From Entonaema liquescens (Eukaryota > Ascomycota > Sordariomycetes > Xylariales > Xylariaceae): DNA of 64,000 nucleotides. The translations under genes and the position numbers were made by a program. Of this stretch, positions 1 to 10,638 are shown piece after piece. The stretch is taken from positions 682,001 through 746,000 of the forward strand of contig CADCSX010000023.1 in the NCBI GenBank assembly GCA_902805475.1, read 5' to 3'. Each line of letters opens with the position of its first letter. The stretch's first letter is position 1. The notes under the pieces were generated by a model. It searched no databases and was not told where the DNA came from. It saw nothing but the letters and a program-made list of their open reading frames with translations.

Positions 1-2013
1 TGGTGGTGGTGGCCAATCCCAATTCAAATAGTTGCAATCGTCAATTCTTATGTATCACACTGCTTAGTAGTGTAAATGCTTAACGATCGCATTATCAGAT
101 CGCATATATATAGAGTCGCATCACAGGTCACTCCCAATGATAACGAGCCCACACAGGACCCATCCGTTCTCCTTTTTAGCCTGAGACAGGGGGAATATCC
201 GAGGTGCATGAGATCGACACATAACCGAGATCGGGGTTAACGCTTCGTGTGCCTGGCTTAGCCGAGTTCGAACCCGCACATATATACGACCTAAGATTAG
301 GTAGGTATATATATATAAATCCGTCGAGGATCTCCCGCCGGTCGAAAGCTGTCGACTGCGACGTTGGGATGCTACGTATGTAGGACCTCATGTCGCACGC
401 CGTAGTATGCCCGGCATCCGCCTACATAAGAAGCCTGTGCAGCCGCTTCTGTTTCCTGAATTAGAAGGACGCTTTGGAACCGAGAGAATATTATATACCT
501 ACATATATATATATATATAGGTTACCGATGAAGAGGCTCGCTTGGGTATGCGGATAACGGACGCAGGAAAGGAAGCAACCCACGCCGACCCACGATTATC
601 TCGAAAACGGAACGATATAATAGCACGCCGACGTGGGCTTAAAAGATGATATAGTCAGGATAGTTTACTCTGAGGATTGCGGTAAGATATTCTATATCGC
701 CGAGCTCCTCATAGATGGCATTGAGTATCATTTATATTAGGTATTTATGCTGTAGTATTGATTATGGACTGTTACACATATATAACCTCTGAAAAGAACT
801 ATCCTTATACCTAGTTTCTTATTCGAGTAGGTAATATGGAAATCTCATGCAACGTAGATGTCTTGCATGTTAGAAGCACCTCCGATTCACTATGTTGTTG
901 TGTTCTAGGTTACAAAGCTTCGTAGTTTAGTCTTGCTTGAAGAGATAATCGTAACCTCCAAGAGTAGAACTTTGCTTGAGTCTTTTGTCGAGCGCTTTGA
1001 AGTTAACGTAGAGGGTTAAGATATTATTCATTGCTTCCCATAGTCACCTCGATAGTCACCCTCGACAATTCTTTACAGAAGTCAAAAATGGATAGACTAA
1101 TAGACTTAACTGCCATTAAATCTAGCTCAACCAGCCAAACGTATAATATCATTACTGTAGACTAGTTAAGAAATGATTGACTGCAATGGAAACCGGAAAC
1201 CTTTACCATACACTTCCTAGAGCATTACCTCTAAATAAGCTGTTTTAATATAAGAGTTTGCTAATGTAGATCAAGACGTGAGAATAAATAGAACCGTCCT
1301 TAGATAAAACAGAACTCAGATGAATACCTCTGAATTTCTAGATTATCGCTTAAACACAGCCAACCCAATATTTCTAGTTAGACTAACTATTAGATAAGTG
1401 TATCCAAGTCTCCCCAAGAGACTATACAAAAATTAAGGCTAGAATGGTATTCCAGGATGAAAAAATAACTAGCGATAAAGTTAAAAGTATTACGTACGAA
1501 TACATACAAATCCTGTAAGTAAATGATAGATAAAGTCTCAAGTACTCTTCATTGATAACGGATGAGTATGTCTCGGGATGTCTGGCTTCAGCTAAGCGTA
1601 TTTGATCATTCCTCCACTTGAGTGCTTAAGTGTCCAGTTGAATCCCAAGCAATATTTCCATTGTTTCCAGTATTTTCTTCTTCTTCTTTTCATATAGTCT
1701 ATGTTAGATTCTGGTTAGCCACTTAGCGGACTTGCAAGGCTTACCCCTATCCTTTTATCACAAGTTGGCATCGCACAGCACTCCCCGAGAGGTCATACAA
1801 GGCCATGGTAAGGACAGAAGTGTATGTAACTTCTAATTGTTATTTTCAATTCAACACATTACACGCTATTTTCCCCTCCCAAACTCCTCTACCCCTTCCC
1901 TTTCCCCATTCTATTTTCCCCTACCCAGCGCCAAGTCTATGCATGCAGGCGTATTATATGCCCCCTTTCCCATTAAACTCCTCCCACACACATAATCCAA
2001 GCCAGTCCCCAGC
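1..2013. other. intergenic, no gene seen
   Basis: No open frame here resembles a protein family. There is a short TA dinucleotide run near 497-519 and a GGT run at the very start. A pyrimidine-rich tract near 1865-1930 lies just past the 3' end of the minus-strand dehydrogenase gene. The left part may be the flank of a gene outside the window. Confidence 0.5.
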
Positions 2014-3297
2014 TTACGCCGCCGTCAACACAGCCCTGAGATGAACATCTCCGCGCTCCAATTTCCCAATCGCCTCTCTCACACCCTCCTCCGTGAGCGG
2101 GAACGTCTCTGTAATCGGCCTGATGCCGTGCAGCGCCGCGAACGCGAGCATCTCGCGGTGCAAGAAGCGCGACGCGACAAGCGACCCTTGGACCGCGAGC
2201 CCGTTGAGCACCAGCGGCAGGTACGGGATCTCGAGGTTTCCCGAGTCGACGGATAGCGGGTAGATAGAGGAGCCAGGCGCCATGACGGGGAGGATCAGCT
2301 CCCAGTTCGGCTTCGCGGACGTCGTGACGATCAGCCGGTCGATCGGCGTCGACACCTCGAGCTTGTCCTTCCCTTGATCGACACGAACTCGTGCGCCCCG
2401 AGCTCCATCGCTTGCGCCCTTTTCCGCTCCGACCCCGAGAACACGATTACTCGGTTGCCCATCTTGGCGGCGAATTGGATCGCCAGGTGGCCGAGGCCGC
2501 CGAGACCAATCACTGCAGGGCACGGAGTTAGCAGCTATAACCTCTTAGGGCTAAATGGGAATGGGCAATGTCTAAACGGATTGGAAAGGGGGCAAGCGAC
2601 CACTGCTTGGGCCCCAAAAAAAGAAAAAGAAAAAAGAAAAAAGACTTACCACCAACGGTCTCTGTCGGCCTCGTATCATGCGCCTGCAGCACCGCGAACA
2701 CCGTGGCGCCAGCGCACTGCAGCGGGGCCGCATCGACATCGCTCATGCCGTCGGGGATCTTATGCAGGAAGGCCTCGCGGACGACGGCGAGCTCAGCAAA
2801 GCTGCCCTGGTCGACCTTCTTGGTGCCGTAGACGGCGCGGTCGACGCAGTACGTCTCGTTGCCGGTCAGGCAGTTGCGGCAGTTGCCGCAGCTGTCGTGC
2901 TGGTAGCCGAAGCCCACGCGGTCGCCGGGCCGCAGGTGCTTGGCGTAGGGACCGACGGCCTCGACGACCCCGACGCCCTCGTGGCCGAGGACTACGTCGT
3001 CGTGTAACTGCGGAGTTGGAGGTTAGTAAGATGAGAGAAGAAGAAGATGAGGCGTGAGCTATGTAAGCCAACTGTCTGTGTTACGAACCGAGTGAAGATC
3101 TGTTGGGTTTTGTGTCAGCTGCTGGTATCCATAATAGGGGGTAAAGAGAAAGGGGGAAGGGGGGGTCTTACCAGTACCACATAATCCCGACGCTGTGATT
3201 CTCATTAATACTTTATCGCCGGTGAGATTTTCTGGCTTGATGGCGGTGCTCTTTGTGACTCCGTTTTTGAGCCTTTATAAATAGTGAAGGAACTCAT
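2014..3297 (-). pseudogene. zinc-dependent alcohol dehydrogenase with two apparent 1-nt frameshifts
   Basis: Medium-chain zinc alcohol dehydrogenase (NAD(P)-dependent alcohol/aldehyde interconversion, cytosolic by family). Proposed exons are 3297-3172, 3099-3089 (an 11-nt microexon), 3007-2650 and 2512-2014. The product shows the catalytic CGTD and GHEGVG motifs, the four structural-zinc cysteines in HDSCGNCRNCLTGNETYC, and a Rossmann loop GLGGLGHLAIQ. Two places switch frame. One is the A-run at 3264-3268, just after the N-terminus MSSFTIYKGSK. The other lies near 2368-2375, between HEFVSIKG and KDKLEV. Each is explained by one missing base, and adding one base at each makes the coding length divisible by three (about 331 residues). 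Either the gene is recently broken or these are homopolymer sequencing errors. Family assignment is firm; pseudogene status is not. Confidence 0.75.
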
Positions 3298-4469
3298 AAT
3301 GTGAGAAGGAGTATTTGGTAGAGAGATATTACTGGGAGTTTAGATGATGAGTGTATAGAGTACAGTGATGTTGCGATTGTGTTTTTGAAGTAGATGATCG
3401 AATCGGTATTCGAGATTGAACGTGCTTTTATAGATATGTATGCATGTTGGTTTGTCTTAGACTTAGACCGCTGTTGTGTACCCGAGGGATATAATACTGA
3501 TTACAACTACGTACGTATCGTCATTTCCAATTCGGCGATAGGTAAAACAAACTCCCAATTCTTCATTCCGGAATTATGTGAACTGAAATATTAATTCCTT
3601 TTAATTCCTTTAAGTTTTTAATGTGCATTGCTAAGCCGTTGACGTCGTCGTATATTCGATTCCGGAAGGTTTGCGACGGGGTTGCGGTTATCTTTCGGCG
3701 TTATGTCCGGTTTCTCCTTTGGGACTCGGGATGCAAGGGGGGCTTGATCGGAACTGATCGACTCTCCAGCCCAGGTTCTTTCTTACTAACACCCCGCAGC
3801 ATAGATAAGATTGATCTTTAAAAGCTTATTGATCCTTCCCAAGCTCCAAAGCAGCCTGATGTCATATTTAAACCACGTTCTATATTATCTCGGGTCGATT
3901 GATCTCCTAGCCAATGTCCTCGATCTGTGTGGTTGGTTGCTTAACTAATCCGCATACATCGCGGCACTTCATACATACGTAATTCACAAATATGCCTTCG
4001 TATATCCAAAAAGACTATTCGACGTCGCCGGTGAGTGATTACCAGGTGGCTGCCGAGATCATGACTAACTAATGTATCAGTCAATCAATGAGCATTCACG
4101 GTTATTCTCAGTTGAATGGAAGGTTAATCAATTCATTGAGAAACTAGCCAAACAGTTGTGTCAAGTATATGTGAGATATGAGTATATATGTATGCGCATG
4201 AGATGAGCGATATATAATTGGTAATTTGCTGCATAACTGCACTTGCTGAAAATCCCCCACCAACACCTCACAAATACGGACGGGTAAAATATTGGCGCAT
4301 GCTCAGATATTGAAAGAGAAACAGATGAGCTTGACTGACATCATTTTATACGCCTGGAGCACCTTGCATGTTCATATAGCCGAAAAAAATAAGGGAAACA
4401 TGGTACCAGAGGTGACGTCTTGAAATATGAATGCCTTTTTGTAGGCATTCTACTAACTGGCGCTTGCTT
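3298..4469. other. intergenic, no gene seen
   Basis: This lies between the dehydrogenase start and the 3' end of the transcription factor, both on the minus strand. It should contain the dehydrogenase promoter near 3300-3420 (AT-rich, with TATAAA-like sequence at about 3275-3285). The short frames here match nothing recognisable. Confidence 0.5.
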
Positions 4470-6779
4470 TTACCCGTATATCCATTGGGCTCCAGGGTCG
4501 CCGTTCATTGTCGGCCAAGATAGCGTTCCAAAGTTCCCAAAGTCTTGATTGTCGAAAGTAAAAGCCATGTCGATAGATCCAGCCAACATGCCCTGCATAG
4601 GTAACCCGGTTCCATCGTTATAACCCCAATCTCCAACTGCTGCCAATGCTTCGGTGGGGTTACTATCACCGAGTGCTTCATCATTTGTAGTCTCCCAATT
4701 ACCAGAACTTAGAGGTGTTTCATTTGTGCTTGATGTTGATTCTTGGCTCTGCTGCGTTTGCTTGATAAGGATGTCGGCCTGTGCACTGACATCGCGCGTA
4801 ATAGCAGCCGCACTAGCTGCACTCTTGATGCTCCTTTTCCAGATATCAAAGACACCTATGGCGAGATCAACAGCACTTCTCGCTTCTGGGGTTGTCGGGC
4901 CTTGCGGGTAGGCAACCACATAGCCGATGAGCGACATGGCCGCATTCCATTGCCATTGGGATGCCTCATGCCAGCCAGTAAGGATAGATGTTGTCGAAAG
5001 TACTTGATGCAGAATACGCGTTAGTGCTATGGCGTGGCGAGCGCAGTCTGCAGCGATTCTGTCGGCTATGGGAGTAGGCCCCGCCGACGGAGCGAAACGT
5101 ATGAAGGGACGGAATAGGTTGATGCATAGGTTGTGATACATGAGTTCTAATAAAAGGCGCTGCCGCTGGAGCCAAAGAGACGCGAATTGTTCAATCTCGA
5201 GAGAAGTGAAGTCGGTGGAAAAGGATACGCCATTCCCCACGCGTTTAGTCTTTAAGGCCTTAGGAACACTCTTCACCCAGTCCTCAATTCGGTCTATATA
5301 AGGACCTAGAAACTCCGCATGAGACTCGATGATCTTTGGGTCGTTCCGCGATGCCTTGTCATCAAAGATACTGGTGGTGCCGAGCTGTTTCTTGTAAAAT
5401 GCCGTATAGGTTACCCGTATCATCCGGAAGAGCTTTACATTTTCGAGATTGAAAGTTAACCACGTAGCGTCCTCCCCGAGCGGAGCAAATACGGAACCCG
5501 ACAGCGTTGCACATTCCCGGTCGTCACCTGGTAGGCTGCAAGTAGTGTCGGAGTGATCTAGTTGGAACGGCCGACCCAACTTCATACTGATCTTGCTGTC
5601 GAAGACATAAAGAGTCCACAGCAAACGCTTCCGCATTTCTCGCTCCCGTTTCGGCATATCATCAGGCGGCTCTAGATGGAGGCCAAGCATATAAGCTGTC
5701 CGCACGGCCAACGTGCAGGTGCTATCCGACATATTTGGGAAAGACGCAGAACATAGGTACACAGATGACAATAGGTGACACTGGAGCGTCAATATGGTAG
5801 GGTTTTCTAAATCGTTAGTCAATAGCCTCTGGCAGCGTTGATAATACCATCGACTGCCGGCGATGATGTCGTTGATGTCATCCTCGAGGCCTGGCTGTAG
5901 CGCGGTGTTGTATTGCATGCATAAGGCAATAACTATGTCGACAAGTGCCGATGGCTTTCGTTCTCTACCGGATGTCGTCCATAGGGATTGGTAATGCTCC
6001 TTAAATGTTCCCTCATCTAGAACTAAAAGTGATGTGTGGAGGGAATTCCAGAAGAGACTTATGAAATACTCTTCCTGTGTCGGCGTTAAATAACTTCCCG
6101 TAATGGCGGGATCTCCCGTAACTGCGGTAGTTGGCTGGTTACCCTGACCTTTCGCGGCAGCTTGGCTTGTCCCATCGAAAAGCTTCACTGGGTCTGGTAG
6201 CATGCGATCGATGGGCCGGGTTTGTTGAAGAGAAGTGTTCAAGTAAGTATTCATGCGCCTAATAAAGTAGAATAGTGACGAGGCACCATACCACGTTCCC
6301 TGTTGGGAGCGGGTGGTGGGAATGTGTACTCCTTCCCTCGGCTTCTTTCCCTCTGGACTATTTCCATGTTCGTCTGGAGAGTCAAAGGCTTCGGGCCCCT
6401 CGGAGCTAGAAGGTGCGGATGAAGCGAGACTGGCTGGCGTCTGAGGTGTATTAAGCCCGGTACCAGACTTTGTAGCCTTACGCTCGTTCTCGAGCTCTCG
6501 CTCTAATTCTTTCACCCTGTTTTCTAGACGCTCAATTTTCCGATAGGCATGAGGGAGTGTACGGACTGGTATCTCCCCTTGGCTACACTGACCATTTCTC
6601 TTCCGGCAATTCGAACATGGGAGATGATTATCACATTTAATACGGTGCACACGGCACCAATCACATGCTCGAGCTACTTGACTCCGCTTCTGTCGAGGTT
6701 TGGGTGGTTGCGGCTCCGGAGTTAGCGGAGCGCTCGATTCGGTAGCACCCGCTGCTGTTCCAACGAATGTGGTGAACAT
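4470..6779 (-). CDS. Zn2Cys6 fungal transcription factor, 769 aa
   Basis: Nuclear DNA-binding regulator. A single uninterrupted frame starts at the first Met. The binuclear zinc cluster has Cys at residues 39, 42, 49, 55, 58 and 65 (C-x2-C-x6-C-x5-C-x2-C-x6-C), with the core ARACDWCRVHRIKCD. Basic residues precede it (RQKR). A charged coiled coil for dimerisation follows at about 76-105. After a Ser/Pro-rich linker, about residues 225-560 carry the fungal-specific regulatory domain, with SLFWNSLHTSLLVLDE and RTAYMLGLHLEPPDD. The C-terminus is Q/S/T-rich, acidic and aromatic, which suits an activation region. The zinc cluster is reminiscent of the RhaR/PDR-1 group of sugar regulators, but that is from memory and not proven. 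No biosynthetic cluster flanks it. Confidence 0.93.
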   Translation of the reverse strand: MFTTFVGTAAGATESSAPLTPEPQPPKPRQKRSQVARACDWCRVHRIKCDNHLPCSNCRKRNGQCSQGEIPVRTLPHAYRKIERLENRVKELERELENERKATKSGTGLNTPQTPASLASSAPSSSEGPEAFDSPDEHGNSPEGKKPREGVHIPTTRSQQGTWYGASSLFYFIRRMNTYLNTSLQQTRPIDRMLPDPVKLFDGTSQAAAKGQGNQPTTAVTGDPAITGSYLTPTQEEYFISLFWNSLHTSLLVLDEGTFKEHYQSLWTTSGRERKPSALVDIVIALCMQYNTALQPGLEDDINDIIAGSRWYYQRCQRLLTNDLENPTILTLQCHLLSSVYLCSASFPNMSDSTCTLAVRTAYMLGLHLEPPDDMPKREREMRKRLLWTLYVFDSKISMKLGRPFQLDHSDTTCSLPGDDRECATLSGSVFAPLGEDATWLTFNLENVKLFRMIRVTYTAFYKKQLGTTSIFDDKASRNDPKIIESHAEFLGPYIDRIEDWVKSVPKALKTKRVGNGVSFSTDFTSLEIEQFASLWLQRQRLLLELMYHNLCINLFRPFIRFAPSAGPTPIADRIAADCARHAIALTRILHQVLSTTSILTGWHEASQWQWNAAMSLIGYVVAYPQGPTTPEARSAVDLAIGVFDIWKRSIKSAASAAAITRDVSAQADILIKQTQQSQESTSSTNETPLSSGNWETTNDEALGDSNPTEALAAVGDWGYNDGTGLPMQGMLAGSIDMAFTFDNQDFGNFGTLSWPTMNGDPGAQWIYG

Positions 6780-8099
6780 TGGCTGTCAGATTAACTTTTT
6801 AAATGTGGTTTAGACTTTCGATGGAGGTGAGAGGGTTGAACTCGTCAGTACCATGAACAGTCAATAAGGAACCAGGGGCGAAATTGAAGAGGCGAACTAA
6901 AACAGGAACAGGCGGGGACGAAAGACGGGAGACGGAGAACGGAGAACAGAATGCGATGGCAGTTGCAGTTACTCAGCACCAGGATGGCAAGGCCGTGCTA
7001 AGGTGCTACGTAATAACCCATAACTCTCTAACCTAGATTATATAATACAAAAGGGGCTAATATTTAACCGCCATCACAACGCCTGCTGATTTTCCAGTGT
7101 TTCAATCGTTTCACCACATTAACTTTAGTTATTTTACACTAGTTATTTCACGCTAAGAGTTTTTATAAATAGTTTGTGTAATTATACTAGGGTGCATGCT
7201 TCATACTAGCATAGTCATACCCATGCATTACCTAAGGTATATCTAGGTACCTAATGTACAATACATACATACACACATACATAGAGCCACAAATGCCCCT
7301 GCAGCCTAGAATTCCCCGATTGATAATACATAGTACGCGTAATAAAGTACCCCATGCATGGAGAGATATCACGGGATTTGCACGTGATACTTCGGGTCCG
7401 AACCCATTTATAAAGAATGTTCAACTACTTACGCTCGTCGATTAGGCCGTAATAGCAATATCAGGCTGAATCAGGTATCCAGATCTCCGCAGTTAACTAG
7501 ACGTTCTCCAGTCAAATATATATGACATTCCAAATCTCTTTGTGTCGTAGAAGAAAATACGCAAATGCTGCCTTTGTTCTCTCATAGTCGATAACCAGAT
7601 ATTTTCAGCTGTTGCTGGTGCAGATGTTATATTTTCCTTTCCCTATAATGTATGTCTCTTACGAAAAGAACAACTAACTAATACACGAGTAATTCGGACA
7701 TAAAAAATTGAGTACGTTGTACAGCTTCTGAGTTGAAATATAAGCGACAAGCGTCATAGTTCAGCCTTGGGAACTTTCTGACGTAGTCGTTATGCATATT
7801 CGATATTACAACAAAAGAGCCTTGACGCCGTTGCATATGCCGATACCTCATATCACATATCAAAAGAAAACTCCTCCAAGGTGCCACCTACCACCCCGGC
7901 CGCGAGGCTGAATCCTCCGCATTACCTCTATAATATACATCTATATGCTGTCCGTGACACCATCTAGTTCTATCCTCTATAAGTCGACGGATTTTTTTGG
8001 AACTCAATGCTCGCTCGCTTAATCAAATCAATTTTTTCCCCACGCTCGAACGCCCGATTTTGAAATTTGGGAATGCAAAAGTACAAACATCGCTCCGCT
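6780..8099. other. intergenic / promoter of the Zn2Cys6 gene
   Basis: The first 300 bases upstream of the regulator (6780-7080) are purine-rich and probably hold its 5' leader and promoter. No coding frame is convincing. Microsatellite-like CATA repeats occur near 7254-7285. Confidence 0.45.
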
Positions 8100-10638
8100 T
8101 CAGAGGGTCCATAAACCACTCCGGCGTTTCCCTAGCGGGTAGACGATGAGTGCACTTAAGAAAAGACCGACAGTAATGCCAATGGCAATTTGAATCATCG
8201 AAGCGGCGACATTGAACACTATTGTATCTAAGGGTTGGCCTTGTTGAATAGTAACCTAGTCGGGGTATTAGCTAACGACTTATAAAAAAGTGGTTCAAGA
8301 TATATGCTAAAACTCACAGTACTGGTGCCGTTAACCACTTCCGTAGAATTGTTTAGTTCGTTTGCGGTGCTCAGCCCGCTCAAAAGGCTTCCCGTCGCAG
8401 CCAAGCCGCTGGGCACCTGCACGAAAATAGCGGGCAAAAGAGCCGCCGCTGCTACTCCGTGCCTTAGTCTCGAATATAGGTTGGCGAGGACACCGACGGT
8501 GAAGGCACCTAGTGTATTGGCTATTTGCGGGCTGGCTGCAAACTTGGGACTGCTGAAGAAGTTGACAATGTATCCGGCGAAAGCAATAACTACCATGACA
8601 GGCATCTGCTTCCATTTTGCCTGGTTGACGAAGGCGAGGCACAAAGTAAAGATAGGTACAAAGAAAAATCGATAGTAAGTAGGTATAGGGTTTGGACAGG
8701 TTGTCGCCGAAGTGGCTTTGGGATCCATCAAACCGTAGAGCGCGGTTCCAACAGTGATGCCAAAACCGAGGAACAATGAGTAAATGATGGCATAAACCAT
8801 ACGGATGGAGCCAGGTACCAATGCGCGGGATTGAAGCTCAAGAGCAGAGCACACTACAACGCCGGTTAGTGATCGCAAGATCAAAAGAGGACTAAACCCA
8901 TGTACTTACAGACAAACCACCCAGGGAGAATCAATGCGATAGAACTTTGGGCCAAAGACGAGAAGCAGAATAACTTCCCGCCCGCAATACTGCCAAATGC
9001 TCTGCTCAGAAAACTGGTTAATACGGCAGCACTGATCTCGAAGACATTGTTGTAAAGATCGGACCGGGGCGCGACGATGATCTGTAGAGTACCAACGAGG
9101 CACCCCAAGAAAAAGCAGACAGGTAGGTCGATCAGTTGTCCTTCAAAGGCGAATGGCGCGACTGCTGCACTTGCTAAGCCGAATACTAGGACTCTCAGCC
9201 AAGGGTGAAATTTATCTTTTGTATCCATAACCGTCGATAGGGATTCGATAGCCTCTTCCAGGTCAATCTTGTCGTGGAGAACCAGCTTGTATATCTCATG
9301 AACATCTCTGAGTTTTCCAAGATCGATTCCCTGATTAGTGCGGACAATTTTCACTTCGGTGGTATGGGTTGAGCGGTCGTCGAAGGAAATAATCATACAA
9401 CCGGGTAGGTAAAGGAATTGCCCATCGATCTCAAGTACCCTGGCTGTCATCCGCAAATACTCCTCGAGACGGTGAGTCGGGGCTCCATATAGCATAAGCG
9501 CCTTACACATCTTGATGATGTACTTTTGCCGAGTTAGTGTCTCCGCGATATGCATCGTAATACGAATCTCATCTTCCATCCGAGGTCGACCAAAACTCAG
9601 TATTCGTCCACTCGGGCTGCGCCGGTGCTTGGGTCGCTTCGGTCTTGTGCTGTTGTTGCTCGCCTCTGGTCCACTAACCCCAGCACTGGCGAGACGCGCA
9701 GATGCTTCGACCAAATTGGCCAGAGTATCCTGCGAGCGATTCTTTTCATACCATTTCCGTCGGTTAGGTGTAGTAGCACCAGAGGAACCCGGTGTGGTAA
9801 ATTCACTGCCATGCTCGGACTTCCGACTAGGTGGATATGGAGAAGAACCAGAATCAGCAGGTTTATACAGCTTCAAGAGATTTGATAAGACACTAGGGCG
9901 ATATTCCGTTGGCGGCGCCACGTATAACTCATGCTTCGGTCCATCAATTGGTGTAAGTTGGCCGGAGCTCAAAGCGGTACTAGTGGTTGCTGCGTGATAT
10001 CCTCCATGGTTATTCCTTCGCGTGTGCGATCGGACAAGATTATACGCTTCTTTCTTCAAGGCCCGTTGCTCTTCGGAGGTACCCTTGTGTGCGTCGCCAT
10101 TGGCGATATCCGCGGCGTTCATAGGGTATTCATCCATAGATATACCGGGAAATCCTGGGAGCATATCACCAGCACCACCACTATTCACAGTTTCTGCATC
10201 CGAATCCAAAGAAGTCCTCGTCGACCCCGGGGCAGATTGAGAGCCTAAGAGGGTGGCGGCGATTTGCTGGGCACGTTCCTGTGCGGCGTGGGCCGACATC
10301 ACTTTCTCGGAAGCAGGATCATCGTCATCGATAGACTCGGGAATACTAGTCACCGAGTTATAGGAATTCCCACGCAAGACGGAAGGCCTAGGTCGCGGAG
10401 GTAACGATAAGACATCATTGCGTGTTTGTGCCGCCGAGAGACCGGATAAATCAAAAAAAGATGGTGGTTCGACTCCGGCTACACTGTTGAAGCGTACTCG
10501 GCCCTTTTCCTTCCTTGTCCCTACATTGACGGCGTTGATGGCAGTGAGGTCGGGCGACGCTGGACTCTGGGGCTCCTCTGTGGGAGGAGTCGAGGTCGCA
10601 CTGGCATCATTGCGAGGCGTCCCGGGGGCTTTGTCCAT
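8100..10638 (-). CDS. Prm10/ThrE-like multipass membrane protein
   Basis: Three exons, 10638-8910, 8853-8318 and 8255-8100, give about 806 residues. The introns are 56 nt and 62 nt, with gtaagt and gtgagt donors. About the first 340 residues are Ser/Pro/Thr-rich and look disordered. From about residue 355 the sequence matches the ThrE/DUF1212 family as I know it (yeast Prm10, bacterial threonine/serine exporter). The amphipathic start ITMHIAETLTRQKYI is followed by LMLYGAPTHRLEEYL, then PGCMIISFDD. About ten hydrophobic helices follow, in two blocks as in the two-domain ThrE architecture: VLVFGLASAAVAPFAF, then MVYAIIYSLFLGFGITVG, and so on. The last exon encodes a final helix ending in YPLGKRRSGLWTL. 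Bacterial members export threonine; the role of fungal members is unclear. No partner gene is adjacent. Confidence 0.9.

Noticed and set aside
240..300. tRNA-like GAGTTCGAACCCG stretch near 270
   Set aside because: No matching T-stem, anticodon arm or acceptor stem could be paired around it.
2041..3071. Long plus-strand Arg/Ala-rich open frames opposite the alcohol dehydrogenase
   Set aside because: They are antisense to a recognised GC-rich coding region and have no family resemblance. They arise from codon bias on the minus strand.
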